From: Promethearchaeia archaeon
GTDB lineage: Archaea > Asgardarchaeota > Lokiarchaeia > Sigyniarchaeales > SOKP01
Direction of reading: 5' to 3'
Assembly (NCBI GenBank): GCA_029856145.1
Contig: JAHQWK010000020.1
Span: forward strand, 62,001-126,000
DNA length: 64,000 nucleotides
The notes under the pieces are model-generated. The model had not been told where the DNA came from. It searched no databases and saw only the letters and a list, made by a program, of their open reading frames with translations. Both the position numbers and the translations under genes were made by a program. Shown here one piece after another: positions 55,784-64,000 of this stretch (positions are counted from its first letter, which is position 1; every line of letters begins with the position of its first letter).

Positions 55784-56215
55784 ATGCCTAGAATTTTAAA
55801 TTATTCAATAGTAGGTTTAGAGGATTATACAATTAGCTTTGAGAGTTATTGTTCTTTATGCGAAATTCAAAAATACTGCAAGTTTGGAAAAGAAGAACCT
55901 TTTTCTATTAAAATCAGTTGTAGTGATTTAAATCGGGCAAAAGAAAAAGTAAAATTTGACCAACTTCAAAGACTACAAAAGACAGAAGATGTTTCAGTTC
56001 CATATGAAGAGCTAGTTAAAAAGGTAAGAATTAATCTGCAAAATATAATTTCTCAAATATGGAAAGGGAAAATTAAAGCTCAAAAAGAAGAAATTAGATG
56101 CTTAGACTCTAGAAAAATTGATCCTATGTTAGTTTCACAACAAGGGCAGAATTGGTGGCAAGATTTTAACGCAACAATTAAAGTTATTAATCAAGAGTGT
56201 GAAAAGATTACCTAA
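55784..56215 (+). CDS. Cysteine-containing protein of unknown family
   Basis: A 143-residue protein I do not recognise. CSLCEIQKYC near residues 21-30, plus a Cys about 20 residues later (ISCSDL), could hold zinc or a cluster. The rest is helical and basic, ending with QNWWQDFNATI. No transmembrane segment. It lies alone between tRNA-Ile and a membrane-protein gene. Confidence 0.65.
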   Translation: MPRILNYSIVGLEDYTISFESYCSLCEIQKYCKFGKEEPFSIKISCSDLNRAKEKVKFDQLQRLQKTEDVSVPYEELVKKVRINLQNIISQIWKGKIKAQKEEIRCLDSRKIDPMLVSQQGQNWWQDFNATIKVINQECEKIT

Positions 56216-56271
56216 CCTAATGTAAAAGATTTTGTAGACTTTAAATACGCAGTATTAAATATTATTATGTC

Positions 56272-56904
56272 ATGGTTTTGTATGGACAAATCATTAAGAA
56301 CATTTTCTCCATAGATGAAGTGTTTAATGCCATAATCGCAGTGCTGGAAAATTTTTGTATCGCTTTCAATAATTTCTTTTTAATTTTATGCAAATATCTG
56401 AAATTTATTTTTGTTTTTATTATTTTAACTATTGGAATTCTAACTTTATTAAGATTAAGAGGTGTTTATCGACAATCTAGATTAGTTAGTAAAGATAAAC
56501 AAGAAGATCTATTCATGAAACCAAGATTAATTTTAGGATGTTCCTATATTGTTTTAGCTTTTGGAATTCTTTTTAATTATATCACTTATTTTTTAATTTG
56601 GATTTTGGATCCACTACCTGATAAATTAATCTTTAGTTTTATTGATTTTGATGGGATCGATCCTTTTTATCTAAATAGGCTAATGAATCTTAGTACTTGT
56701 CAGTTTCCTCATGAAAAAACTATATATTATTGCTTTTCTTATTTTTCTTTATTTTCATTACTACAAATATTAGTAAGTCTATGGTATCTCATCAATAATA
56801 ATCGTTTGATTAATAACCCAAGAAAAACATTCATGTGGTTAATTTCTGGTGTTATGGAAGGACTTTTATTCGGTTTCAATACATCTCTTCCATTTTTTTT
56901 GTAA
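56272..56904 (+). CDS. Multi-spanning membrane protein of unknown family
   Basis: A 210-residue protein with about four membrane helices: roughly residues 20-40, 44-62, 80-105 and 155-175. The N-terminal region is rather hydrophobic. No motif identifies a family. It follows the Cys protein by 56 bases on the same strand. Confidence 0.6.
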   Translation: MVLYGQIIKNIFSIDEVFNAIIAVLENFCIAFNNFFLILCKYLKFIFVFIILTIGILTLLRLRGVYRQSRLVSKDKQEDLFMKPRLILGCSYIVLAFGILFNYITYFLIWILDPLPDKLIFSFIDFDGIDPFYLNRLMNLSTCQFPHEKTIYYCFSYFSLFSLLQILVSLWYLINNNRLINNPRKTFMWLISGVMEGLLFGFNTSLPFFL

Positions 56905-57141
56905 AAATTTAACATGCATAACTTTAATTGCATTTTCTAGATACACACAGATTCTGAGCGAAACATTTAAATAATATATTTATATATATATTATTTGCAT
57001 CAAAGAATATATTAGAGTTTCAGTCACGTATATTTTTACAATTTCAAAATAGTATTTTATTCGGTACACGGGTTAATTTTTGCTTAGAAAGATTTATTAG
57101 AAGGATATTTATAATTTTAAAAATATAATTGGGTTGGTATT

Positions 57142-58029
57142 ATGGAAGTTGAATCAGATTTAAGTAATTTATCAAATTTATGCCCAGAATGTGGAGGCAA
57201 GATTATTTTACTTCATGAGAAGGGCGAGACTGTCTGTGGACAGTGTGGTTTAGTTATAAGTGAGCGTATTGTTGATATTTCGCATAGTGGAAAAAGGGCT
57301 TTTACTAAACAAGAAAAAGAAAGTAGAGAACGAACTGGATCTCCGATTTCAATTTTATTACCAGATATGGGACTAAGTACAATTATAGATAAGGCTAATA
57401 TTAAAAGTCCTGATTTGAAAAGAGCTGCTAAATGGAATTCTCGAATGACTTGGGATAAGAGGAATATGTTGATTGCTACTACCGAATTAAAAAGAATTGG
57501 AAGTAATCTAAACTTACCAAATCATGTTAAAAAAGCAGCAATAAGATTATATATAGAAGCATTTAAAAAGAAACTGCTCCGTGGGAGATCTATTAATGGA
57601 ATGGTTGCTGCGTGTTTATATTTTGCGTGTAGAGAAATAAAAATCCCACGAACTTTACAAGAAATTTTAGATCAAACCTCAATAAGCGCAAAAAATGTCA
57701 GAAGATGTTATAGAACTCTGATTAGAGAATTAAATTTAAAAGCTCCTTCTACGGATCCAATTTCTCTTATTCCAAGATTTATAGCAGAATTGGAATTAGA
57801 TGCAGATGCAGAAAATGTAACAATAAAGATTTTACAAAACTTTACTTCTAAATTTTCCACAAGTGGTAAAGATCCGAAAGGTTTATGCGCAGGAGCATTA
57901 TATTTAGTATGTAAAAAAAAAGATAAAAAAATATCACAGAAAGATATAGCAAACCTAGTAGGTGTAACTGAAGTAACTCTTCGCTCAAGATATAAAGAAC
58001 TTGTAAAAATGTTAAATATTATGGTTTAA
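57142..58029 (+). CDS. tfb: Transcription initiation factor TFB (TFIIB homologue)
   Basis: A 295-residue general transcription factor. The N-terminal zinc ribbon uses C14, C17, C32 and C35 (CPECGGK and CGQCGLV), followed by the B-reader/linker and two cyclin repeats (NHVKKAAIRLYIEAFKKK-like, then ISQKDIANLVGVTEVTLRSR). TFB binds BRE and TBP and recruits RNA polymerase. The 237-bp upstream region has long TATA-like tracts. Multiple TFB copies may exist in the genome. It converges on the hexapeptide-repeat gene, 21 bases away. Confidence 0.95.
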   Translation: MEVESDLSNLSNLCPECGGKIILLHEKGETVCGQCGLVISERIVDISHSGKRAFTKQEKESRERTGSPISILLPDMGLSTIIDKANIKSPDLKRAAKWNSRMTWDKRNMLIATTELKRIGSNLNLPNHVKKAAIRLYIEAFKKKLLRGRSINGMVAACLYFACREIKIPRTLQEILDQTSISAKNVRRCYRTLIRELNLKAPSTDPISLIPRFIAELELDADAENVTIKILQNFTSKFSTSGKDPKGLCAGALYLVCKKKDKKISQKDIANLVGVTEVTLRSRYKELVKMLNIMV

Positions 58030-58050
58030 ATAAAATTTAAACTCTTTTTT

Positions 58051-58632
58051 TTAATCTTCTTTTTTTAACATTATTTTTATAAAATCTGGTAAAGTTAATA
58101 GATAGCTTTGAGCATTTGGTAAGTGATCTTTGATTTTAATAAATAATTGAGAATAATTTTCAGCTTTTTCCTTTTGTTTAAGTACATCATTTCGTGTTTG
58201 TTCTCTTACTGGTTCAACCGGAATTCCCCTCATTACTACACGAGCAGGAATAGTTAATCCAGGAGGAACCTGACTTTGATTTAGAATGATTACTCCTTCT
58301 CCAATTGATGCTTCATCGTATATTAATGTTCCTTCTTTTATTTGAACATAATCTTCTAAAAAACATCCTAAAAGTGTAACCCCTGATTCAATAATACAAT
58401 ATCTTCCAATATTTATTGAACTTTTTTGAGAGCGTGTAAACATCATTACACCATCAAAGATAGTCGTATATTCCCCTATATTAATTGGAGAATTTTCTGC
58501 GCGAATGATTGATCCTGGCCAAATTATAACATTTTCATTAACACGTACGTCACCGATAAGTGTTGCCATTGGCGAAACATAACTTTTTGGACTAATATTA
58601 GGTTTTTTTCCATTATATTCTATTATTGGCAT
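58051..58632 (-). CDS. Left-handed beta-helix protein, gamma-carbonic-anhydrase-like, metal site lost
   Basis: A 193-residue hexapeptide-repeat protein. Repeats run from ISPKSYVSPMATLIGDVRV through IEGSVTLLGCFLEDYV-like turns to PARVVMRGIPVEPVRE, matching the gamma-carbonic anhydrase/YrdA branch, including its C-terminal helix. The three zinc histidines of that family are missing: the usual GH and LHG turns read IGRYC and TLLGC. It is therefore unlikely to be a carbonic anhydrase. It may be structural or a new activity on the same scaffold. Confidence 0.78.
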   Translation of the reverse strand: MPIIEYNGKKPNISPKSYVSPMATLIGDVRVNENVIIWPGSIIRAENSPINIGEYTTIFDGVMMFTRSQKSSINIGRYCIIESGVTLLGCFLEDYVQIKEGTLIYDEASIGEGVIILNQSQVPPGLTIPARVVMRGIPVEPVREQTRNDVLKQKEKAENYSQLFIKIKDHLPNAQSYLLTLPDFIKIMLKKED

Positions 58633-58728
58633 AAAATCTTCACTAAATTTTTTATAAAAATAAGGTATAATTATTAGTATTTAAATTCAAATTATTTCTT
58701 AAGAAATTTAAACTTTTATTTAATCCAT

Positions 58729-59553
58729 TTAGATATAGGTTTTAAAAGGATCTTTAGATTCAAATAAAACAAATTCAACTTGAGGAAATTCTAGACTCAA
58801 AATGTGGCATAATTTTTTCATTGCTAGAATTTCATTTTTATAGTGTGATATTTCTATAAGATTTAGGCTAAGATCCCTAGCAAGAATACCATCAAAGTAA
58901 TTAAGATTTCCCGAAATATAACAATCACAACCAAGATTTACTGCTTTTTTAATAAGTCTAACATTTGATATATCTCCTCCAATAACACATATTTTTTTTA
59001 TTACTCTTCCAAGATCTCCTACAAATAGCACTGATTTTAAATTAAAATTTCTTTTTATTCTCTTAATTAAATCTTCTAAAGTAAAAGGATCTTTTTGGTT
59101 TGGATAATTCAATAGTGAGCAGATTCTCCCAACTGGGATTTTTTTTCCATCATTGTTCTTAATTTCTAATACATTTTCTAATTTTAAATAAAGAACATTG
59201 ACGAGTGTATCTGAAACCCCACCTTCTGCTGCAATAAATGAGGAATTTAGTACAAATATCGAAATTGGGTATTTTGAAAGTAAAGATAATTTATCTATTA
59301 TGTTTTGATTGAATTTTTTTATTGGCTTGTTAATTAAGCTATGATGGGATATTATTAAACTGACTTTATGTTTTAAGGCAAAATATATCGCTTCTAAGCT
59401 TAAATCTATTGTTAACATAACCTTTTTTATAATTTTATTACTTCTAACTTTATCAAAATATAGTCCATAAATCTCTGAGTTTAGCCTAAAAACTTTTGGA
59501 GATAACTTATTTGTTAAGAGCTCTTTTAATTCTTGAAATAGCATTATAATCAC
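58729..59553 (-). CDS. Nif3-like (DUF34) metal-binding protein
   Basis: A 274-residue Nif3/DUF34 protein. IISHHSLINK supplies the two tandem metal histidines, and ISHYKNE near the end gives a further His-Glu pair. The family's third block (usually HTNLD) reads NSSFIAAEGG, so part of the dinuclear site is changed. Nif3 proteins are often linked to GTP cyclohydrolase-like or repair functions, but none is established. Start is the ATG at 59553; an internal Met at codon 4 is possible. Confidence 0.82.
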   Translation of the reverse strand: MIIMLFQELKELLTNKLSPKVFRLNSEIYGLYFDKVRSNKIIKKVMLTIDLSLEAIYFALKHKVSLIISHHSLINKPIKKFNQNIIDKLSLLSKYPISIFVLNSSFIAAEGGVSDTLVNVLYLKLENVLEIKNNDGKKIPVGRICSLLNYPNQKDPFTLEDLIKRIKRNFNLKSVLFVGDLGRVIKKICVIGGDISNVRLIKKAVNLGCDCYISGNLNYFDGILARDLSLNLIEISHYKNEILAMKKLCHILSLEFPQVEFVLFESKDPFKTYI

Positions 59554-59684
59554 TCAATTCAAGTGCATATAGGAAAAGTCTGAATGTTTTAATATGATAA
59601 AACTGAGTAAAGATTTTTTAATTTTAAATTAAAATATATAAATTAAATTGAAAATATCTTAAACTAAAAAATGGTTCAAAAAAC

Positions 59685-60098
59685 ATGAAACAAAAAGATT
59701 GCATATTTTGTAAAATGGCGGATAGAGAAATCCCCTCGAGAATTATATTTGAAAATGACTTTACTCTTGCTTTTTTAGATATTTCTCCAATTTCTAAGGG
59801 ACATACTATCGTTATCCCAAAAAATCACTACTCAAATTTAGAGGTTATACCTGATTATGAACTTAGCGAAGTTTATAAAGTAGTAAAGAACTTAGCTATA
59901 AGGATTCATAAGAAGATAAAAATTGATGGATATAATGTGCTTCAAAATAATTTTGTTGCGGCAGGTCAAGTAATTAAACATTTTCATGTTCATGTAATTC
60001 CTAGAAACAATGATGATGAAAAGTTTCGAATTAAAATACCTAGAGTTCAAGCATCAGAAGAAGAACTTGAGGAAATTTTTGAAATCTTGAAAGCTTAA
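59685..60098 (+). CDS. HIT-family nucleotide hydrolase/transferase
   Basis: A 137-residue HIT protein. CIFCKMADREIPSRIIFE opens it and may bind zinc, PISKGHTIVIPK follows, and the catalytic HIT triad is HFHVHVIPR near residues 98-106. HIT proteins of this Hint type cleave purine nucleoside phosphoramidates and related AMP conjugates. Start is the ATG at 59685. It stands alone between Nif3 (divergent) and the Flp-like gene. Confidence 0.93.
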   Translation: MKQKDCIFCKMADREIPSRIIFENDFTLAFLDISPISKGHTIVIPKNHYSNLEVIPDYELSEVYKVVKNLAIRIHKKIKIDGYNVLQNNFVAAGQVIKHFHVHVIPRNNDDEKFRIKIPRVQASEEELEEIFEILKA

Positions 60099-60171
60099 AA
60101 TAAAATTTTCAAATCTAATTAAATTTAAAATTAGTTTAGTTTATAAAAATATGTGAAAAATTAAGTTAGAA

Positions 60172-60372
60172 ATGAATGTTAAAAGTTTTATTAAAAAATT
60201 TCGATCCAAAACGAAAGAATTTTTTTCCGATGAATATGGAGGGAACCTTATTGAATATGCCCTATTAGTTGGATTTGCTTTATTTATATTTTTTATTATT
60301 GTAGGTGTTGTAACTTCATTGCTAGATTGGACTGTAGGATTATCAAATGATTTTTTTAATTTATTTGGATGA
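60172..60372 (+). CDS. Flp-like type IVb prepilin
   Basis: A 66-residue protein. A basic N-terminus (KSFIKKFRSKTKEFF) precedes a Gly-Gly-Asn-Leu-Ile-Glu-Tyr segment; cleavage between the glycines would leave Glu at +5, as in Flp pilins. A hydrophobic helix (EYALLVGFALFIFFIIVGVV) follows. This is the pattern of class III/type IVb prepilins. No Tad assembly ATPase, prepilin peptidase or platform gene is in the window, so it would depend on distant genes. Confidence 0.68.
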   Translation: MNVKSFIKKFRSKTKEFFSDEYGGNLIEYALLVGFALFIFFIIVGVVTSLLDWTVGLSNDFFNLFG

Positions 60373-60410
60373 TTTCATAAATTATCATTAAATAAATAGA
60401 TTATATTCAA

Positions 60411-60779
60411 CTACGCTTTAACTATCTTATTATCTATAAGCCTAAAGTTATACTTTTCTCCCAATTCATCTAGCTGATTTATTACAAATTCACCATCTAA
60501 TTTTAAATGATCTAAAAATATATTAAATGGGATTTTATCTGTCCTTTTTAAATAATTTCTAATCCTATTATCAAGATCTTCTTTATCAGGAATTTTTTCT
60601 TTTCTTTTTCTCGTTCTTAATTTCTCTAAAAGTGAATCATTTTTACTATCATTTAAAAAATATTCTACAATATTACTGATTACTTGTGCTTTTGTGGCTC
60701 CAAACACATCTACTAATTCTTCAATTAATTTCATATAACTTTTATTTAACGTAACTGTTGTTCTTGTAGTCTCTGTCAT
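60411..60779 (-). CDS. Ribbon-helix-helix (CopG-type) DNA-binding protein
   Basis: A 122-residue protein. TRTTVTLNKSYMKLIEELVDVF forms the ribbon and first helix, split here as TRTTVTLNKS and YMKLIEELVDVF, and ATKAQVISNIVEYFLN the second helix. The remainder is Lys-rich and may dimerise. I chose ATG 60779 because upstream residues in the longer frame are unlike the family. It may be autoregulatory or an antitoxin-type repressor; no toxin gene is adjacent. Confidence 0.72.
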   Translation of the reverse strand: MTETTRTTVTLNKSYMKLIEELVDVFGATKAQVISNIVEYFLNDSKNDSLLEKLRTRKRKEKIPDKEDLDNRIRNYLKRTDKIPFNIFLDHLKLDGEFVINQLDELGEKYNFRLIDNKIVKA

Positions 60780-60991
60780 TTTATCATTGAAAATAAGTAA
60801 TTCTACAATATGTATAGAAAAATATTCATTTTTAAATCTTATGTTAATTGATGATAATAATGCATAAATAAGCATCATTTATATATTAATTAGAATTTAC
60901 TAGATCATAAGAATAAAATTTTTCACTTGAAAAATTAAATCGTCGCAAAATTGTCGTTTTTAAATCTATCTTAAAAGTGGAGGAATAAATT

Positions 60992-61246
60992 ATGGCAAAT
61001 AAAACCACAATAGAAAATTATCTTGAATTAAAAGAATTTTTCTCACCCATCCAATTTAATTTAATTAAAACTCTAAGAGATGAGGGTCCTTTAACAAGGC
61101 GGGATTTAGTTAAGGAATTAAAAATTCCAAGAACAACTATATATGATAATTTAGTAAAACTTCAAAAAAGAAAATTAATTGAAAAATTTTCACGTACTGA
61201 TGGAAAAAGAGGCCGTCCACTCATTTTTTGGGAATTTAAAGGTTAA
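60992..61246 (+). CDS. Small winged-helix transcription regulator
   Basis: An 84-residue protein with a helix-turn-helix (LTRRDLVKELKIPRTTIYDNL) and a wing with GKRGRPLIFWEF. This resembles the N-terminal DNA-binding part of TrmB/MarR-type regulators without a sugar-binding domain. Start is the ATG at 60992, after GTGGAGGAATAAATT, a strong ribosome-binding site. Its targets are unknown. Confidence 0.8.
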   Translation: MANKTTIENYLELKEFFSPIQFNLIKTLRDEGPLTRRDLVKELKIPRTTIYDNLVKLQKRKLIEKFSRTDGKRGRPLIFWEFKG

Positions 61247-61559
61247 AATTTTATTTTTTCTTTTTTATTTTTATTAATCCAAATTATTAATACTTTGTTA
61301 ATATCAATATAGTCTCTTATATTTCCACTGCAAATTTAATTTTTGAATAGTATTATAAAGTTAATTAATATATTTTAGAATAAGGCCCAGTTAATTATTC
61401 GTATAAATTATTTAAATAATATTATTAAAAATTAAATAAACTAAAATTTCATGATTTAACTTAAATTTCCCAAAAAAGTTCCAATCGAAATAAAGGAGTA
61501 TAAAAAAATATTTAATAATTAAAAAATAATTGAATTATCTATAAATATTTGAAACCATT
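61247..61559. other. 313-bp AT-rich region
   Basis: Both flanking genes end here convergently. I see no reading frame, structured RNA or repeat; AT-rich tracts only. Confidence 0.6.
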
Positions 61560-63392
61560 CTATTTTGGGATATAATAATACTCATTTATCCGTTTTTGAT
61601 AAATATCTTTATTACTTCCAATTTTATTTACACGAGGTCTTTTCGTAATACCATCTCTTCTAAACGTTATCCCCATAATCTTTAGAAACGTATTAAACCC
61701 ATCTCTTAAGTTCTGAGGTGGTAAAGCATTACCTTCTAGTCCAGGACTCCCTTCAAAAACTAATATTGAATCTGCTATAAAATCTTGTGTTATAATATCA
61801 TGCTCAACAACAAACCCAGATTTTTTTAATTCCTCAATAGATTTTCTTAGTAGTTGAGCAACTTGTAATCTCATTTCAACATCTAAAAACGCTGATGGTT
61901 CATCAAATAAATAAATATCAGCTTCAGTAGAAAGGCATTTCGCAATTGTGATTCGCTGTAACTCACCCCCACTTAATTCAGAAAGATTTCTCTCCTTTAT
62001 ATTTTCTAAATTTAAATTATTAATCAATCTCTTTTTATAGGATTGACTCAGATGAGGAGCTAATTTAATTTTTGTAATAATGTCAGAAACTTGTCCTTCC
62101 TCTTCAATTTTAATATACTGAGGCTTTATGGCGACTTTTAATTTTTGTGAGTTCTCTTCATTAAATATCTCATGTTCATCAGTAAGGTTGTAATTATCAG
62201 TATTTACTATATTCGCGATAGAGTTTATAAACGTAGTTTTCCCAATTCCATTCGGCCCTAAAATTCCAATTATTTCACCAGCATGAATTTCACTCCCAGA
62301 AGCGTTCAAATGAAATCTCCCTAATGAAATCTCAATGTCATCATAGGAGAAAACAATATCTCCAGAATCAAATAATGATTCTTGAGGTGGACGTTCATGA
62401 AATATAATTGGATCTTCCCTAAATCTTATATTTTCATCTTTAATATATCCATTTAAATAAATATTAATACCAACTCTAACACCTTGAGGATGAGATACTA
62501 TTCCATACACACCAGGTTGTCCATATAAAATCGAAACATAATCACTCAAATAATCTAAAATAGCTAAATCATGTTCAACAACAATTATCGTTTTATTCTT
62601 TTCTGATAATGTACGGATTAATTTTGCCATATTAATTCGTTCACTTACATCCAAGTATGAACTTGGCTCATCAAATAAGTAAACTTCCCCGTCTTTAAGA
62701 TAAGCAGCAGCAATGGCTACTCTTTGTAATTCTCCCCCTGACAATACTGAAATATCTCTATCTAAAATTTTACTAAGATTAAGATTTTCAGAAATCTGAT
62801 CTAGCTGTTTCCCCCTATCATTTTTATTCAAAAGATCTACTACTTTTCCGGAAACAAATTTAGGAATCACAGTAATGTTTTGAGGCTTATATATAATCTT
62901 GACTTTGTTATCTTTAAGTTCAATGAAATACTGATGAAGTTCAGAACCTTTGAAATGTTCAATTATTTCTTTCCAATCAGGGTGTTCCTCACCAAATCTA
63001 CCAAAATTAATTTTTAATTCATTCGAAAGTAATTTTAATAAAGTACTTTTTCCAATTCCATTTTGTCCTATGAGTCCAAGAACTTTTCCTTTTTTTGGGA
63101 TTGCCATTCGAAATAGTGAAAATTGATCTTGTCCATACCTATAGGAAATTTGATTTTCTAAAGGATCGGGCAAATTTACTATGCTTATTGCTTTAAAAGG
63201 ACACTTTTTAATACAAATACCCTCTCCAGAGCATAAGCTTTCTGTAATTATAACAAATTTCTCATCAGGGCTTAAAACTATTGTTTTGTCTCCAGTCCTA
63301 ACTCTAGGGCAATATTTTATACATGGTTTTTCCCCAAAAGGGCTACATTTATCTGGTTTGCAAAAATCCTTATTTAAAACTGCAATTCTCAT
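61560..63392 (-). CDS. rli1: Ribosome recycling factor ABCE1 (Rli1)
   Basis: A 610-residue ABC protein that splits archaeal ribosomes after termination and during rescue. The N-terminal Fe-S domain has C11, C16, C24 and C28 (CKPDKC, CIKYCP) and a second ferredoxin-like set (CSGEGICIKKCP). NBD1 has GLIGQNGIGKST and signature LSGGELQR; NBD2 has GILGPNGIGKTT and LSGGELQR. Both H-loops (VVEHD) are present. It diverges from lysK over a 139-bp region. RqcH at 33710 acts on subunits that ABCE1 frees. Confidence 0.96.
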   Translation of the reverse strand: MRIAVLNKDFCKPDKCSPFGEKPCIKYCPRVRTGDKTIVLSPDEKFVIITESLCSGEGICIKKCPFKAISIVNLPDPLENQISYRYGQDQFSLFRMAIPKKGKVLGLIGQNGIGKSTLLKLLSNELKINFGRFGEEHPDWKEIIEHFKGSELHQYFIELKDNKVKIIYKPQNITVIPKFVSGKVVDLLNKNDRGKQLDQISENLNLSKILDRDISVLSGGELQRVAIAAAYLKDGEVYLFDEPSSYLDVSERINMAKLIRTLSEKNKTIIVVEHDLAILDYLSDYVSILYGQPGVYGIVSHPQGVRVGINIYLNGYIKDENIRFREDPIIFHERPPQESLFDSGDIVFSYDDIEISLGRFHLNASGSEIHAGEIIGILGPNGIGKTTFINSIANIVNTDNYNLTDEHEIFNEENSQKLKVAIKPQYIKIEEEGQVSDIITKIKLAPHLSQSYKKRLINNLNLENIKERNLSELSGGELQRITIAKCLSTEADIYLFDEPSAFLDVEMRLQVAQLLRKSIEELKKSGFVVEHDIITQDFIADSILVFEGSPGLEGNALPPQNLRDGFNTFLKIMGITFRRDGITKRPRVNKIGSNKDIYQKRINEYYYIPK

Positions 63393-63531
63393 TATTTAAT
63401 TCACAATTATTTAAAAGCAAAAATGAAAAATATAATTTGCTTACGTTAAATATACTATTATACATAATAGAAAAATTTTTGTAATACAAAATATTATCTC
63501 ATTAAAGCAAAAGCTATTTAGTGAAGAAAAT

Positions 63532-64000
63532 TTGAATGAAGATTTTCCAGTTCATTGGCTAGAAGAAATTGTTAAAGAAATCTACTCGCGTAAACCTAAT
63601 GAAATAACACTCTCTACAGGTAAGACCCCCTCAGGTCATATCCATTTAGGAATATTAAGAGAAATAATAATTTGTGATGCTTTAAGAAGAATTTTTGAGA
63701 AAGATGGTAAGACAGTCAATAATTTGTTATTTTTCGACAGTTTAGATGCTGCTAAGCGATTTCCTCCATATATAGGCAATAATTTTCAAACCGAGCACAT
63801 AGGGAAACCTTTTGCTATGATTCCATGTCCTTATGAAGATTGTAAATGTGAAAGTTATGCTTATCATTTTGGTAACGAATTAATAGAAGTGTTTCCTGAT
63901 TTTGGAATTAAATTAAGAATAATTTGGACCCATGAGTTATATAAAACAAAAAAAATGCAGAGAAAAATAAAAATTGCCTTAGAAAATACAGAGAAGATTA
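63532..64000 (+). CDS. lysK: Class I lysyl-tRNA synthetase (5' part)
   Basis: The first 156 codons are in the window and the rest is cut off. STGKTPSGHIHLG is the class I LysRS signature, with HIHLG as the HIGH motif; CPYEDCKCE and FGIKLRIIWTHELY follow. The class I form replaces class II LysRS in many archaea. No ATG is present at the expected start. TTG 63532, following AGTGAAG, gives MNEDFPVHWLEEI, matching the N-terminus of archaeal LysK. Confidence 0.88.
   Translation, partial: MNEDFPVHWLEEIVKEIYSRKPNEITLSTGKTPSGHIHLGILREIIICDALRRIFEKDGKTVNNLLFFDSLDAAKRFPPYIGNNFQTEHIGKPFAMIPCPYEDCKCESYAYHFGNELIEVFPDFGIKLRIIWTHELYKTKKMQRKIKIALENTEKI

Overview
The window is about 64 kb of very AT-rich DNA carrying an archaeal information-processing gene set: TFB, eL15, RNase P proteins Rpp30 and Pop5, archaeosine transglycosylase TgtA, Trm5, ABCE1, an RqcH/NEMF homologue, class I LysRS, archaeal-type ValRS and three tRNAs, one with an intron. 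Alongside these are genes typical of Asgard archaea: a Rag/Arf-like GTPase with a C-terminal extension, a roadblock (LC7) protein, a longin-like protein, an Orc1/Cdc6-type ATPase and very large helical proteins I cannot place. The best reading is an Asgard archaeon, probably Lokiarchaeia-like. That assignment is an inference from gene content, not from a marker phylogeny.

Layout. 1-5182 (minus): a MoxR AAA+ ATPase, a VWA protein and a SWIM-finger protein with 4-base gaps, resembling the YehL/YehP/YehQ trio; a solitary beta-class DNA methyltransferase diverges from it. 6291-11489 (plus): a glycyl radical enzyme, a tRNA-Ala with an unusually placed intron, and ValRS. 11511-17842 (minus): smc-scpA-scpB, with a 1483-residue SMC lacking a recognisable hinge and a ScpA with a SAP-like N-terminus. 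18019-21994 (minus): a degenerate Orc1/Cdc6 homologue, a GTPase, a nitrilase and a HAD phosphatase. 22202-25024: longin-like protein, winged-helix protein, a box C/D sRNA on the minus strand, a DUF2095-like gene and eL15. 25079-29466 (minus): a four-gene metabolic cluster (DUF39-ferredoxin, VOC, ThDP enzyme, SDR). 29586-33713 (plus): RNase P proteins, membrane proteins and a phosphodiesterase. 33710-38438: RqcH, PyrI, a dolichol/phytol-kinase-like enzyme and a roadblock protein.

38857-49500 is the least understood part. It has two translationally coupled giant helical proteins, a RecB-like nuclease and a 1206-residue protein whose C-terminal segment is copied downstream. Each copy of that segment is followed by an identical 42-bp element that encodes a possible 11-residue peptide and sits between a TATA-like box and a hairpin plus T-tract. 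This is the most promising candidate for something undescribed.

49572-64000 returns to housekeeping: an MFS transporter, two zinc-ribbon miniproteins, a tRNA-modification cluster (trm5, DUF371, tgtA, AK6) flanked by tRNA-Arg and tRNA-Ile, TFB, small metabolic enzymes, a Flp-like prepilin, two small transcription regulators, ABCE1 and the start of LysRS.

Two conserved genes (pop5 and the roadblock gene) have no ATG, GTG or TTG where homology says they should start, and appear to use ATA and ATT. The genes at both window edges are cut off.
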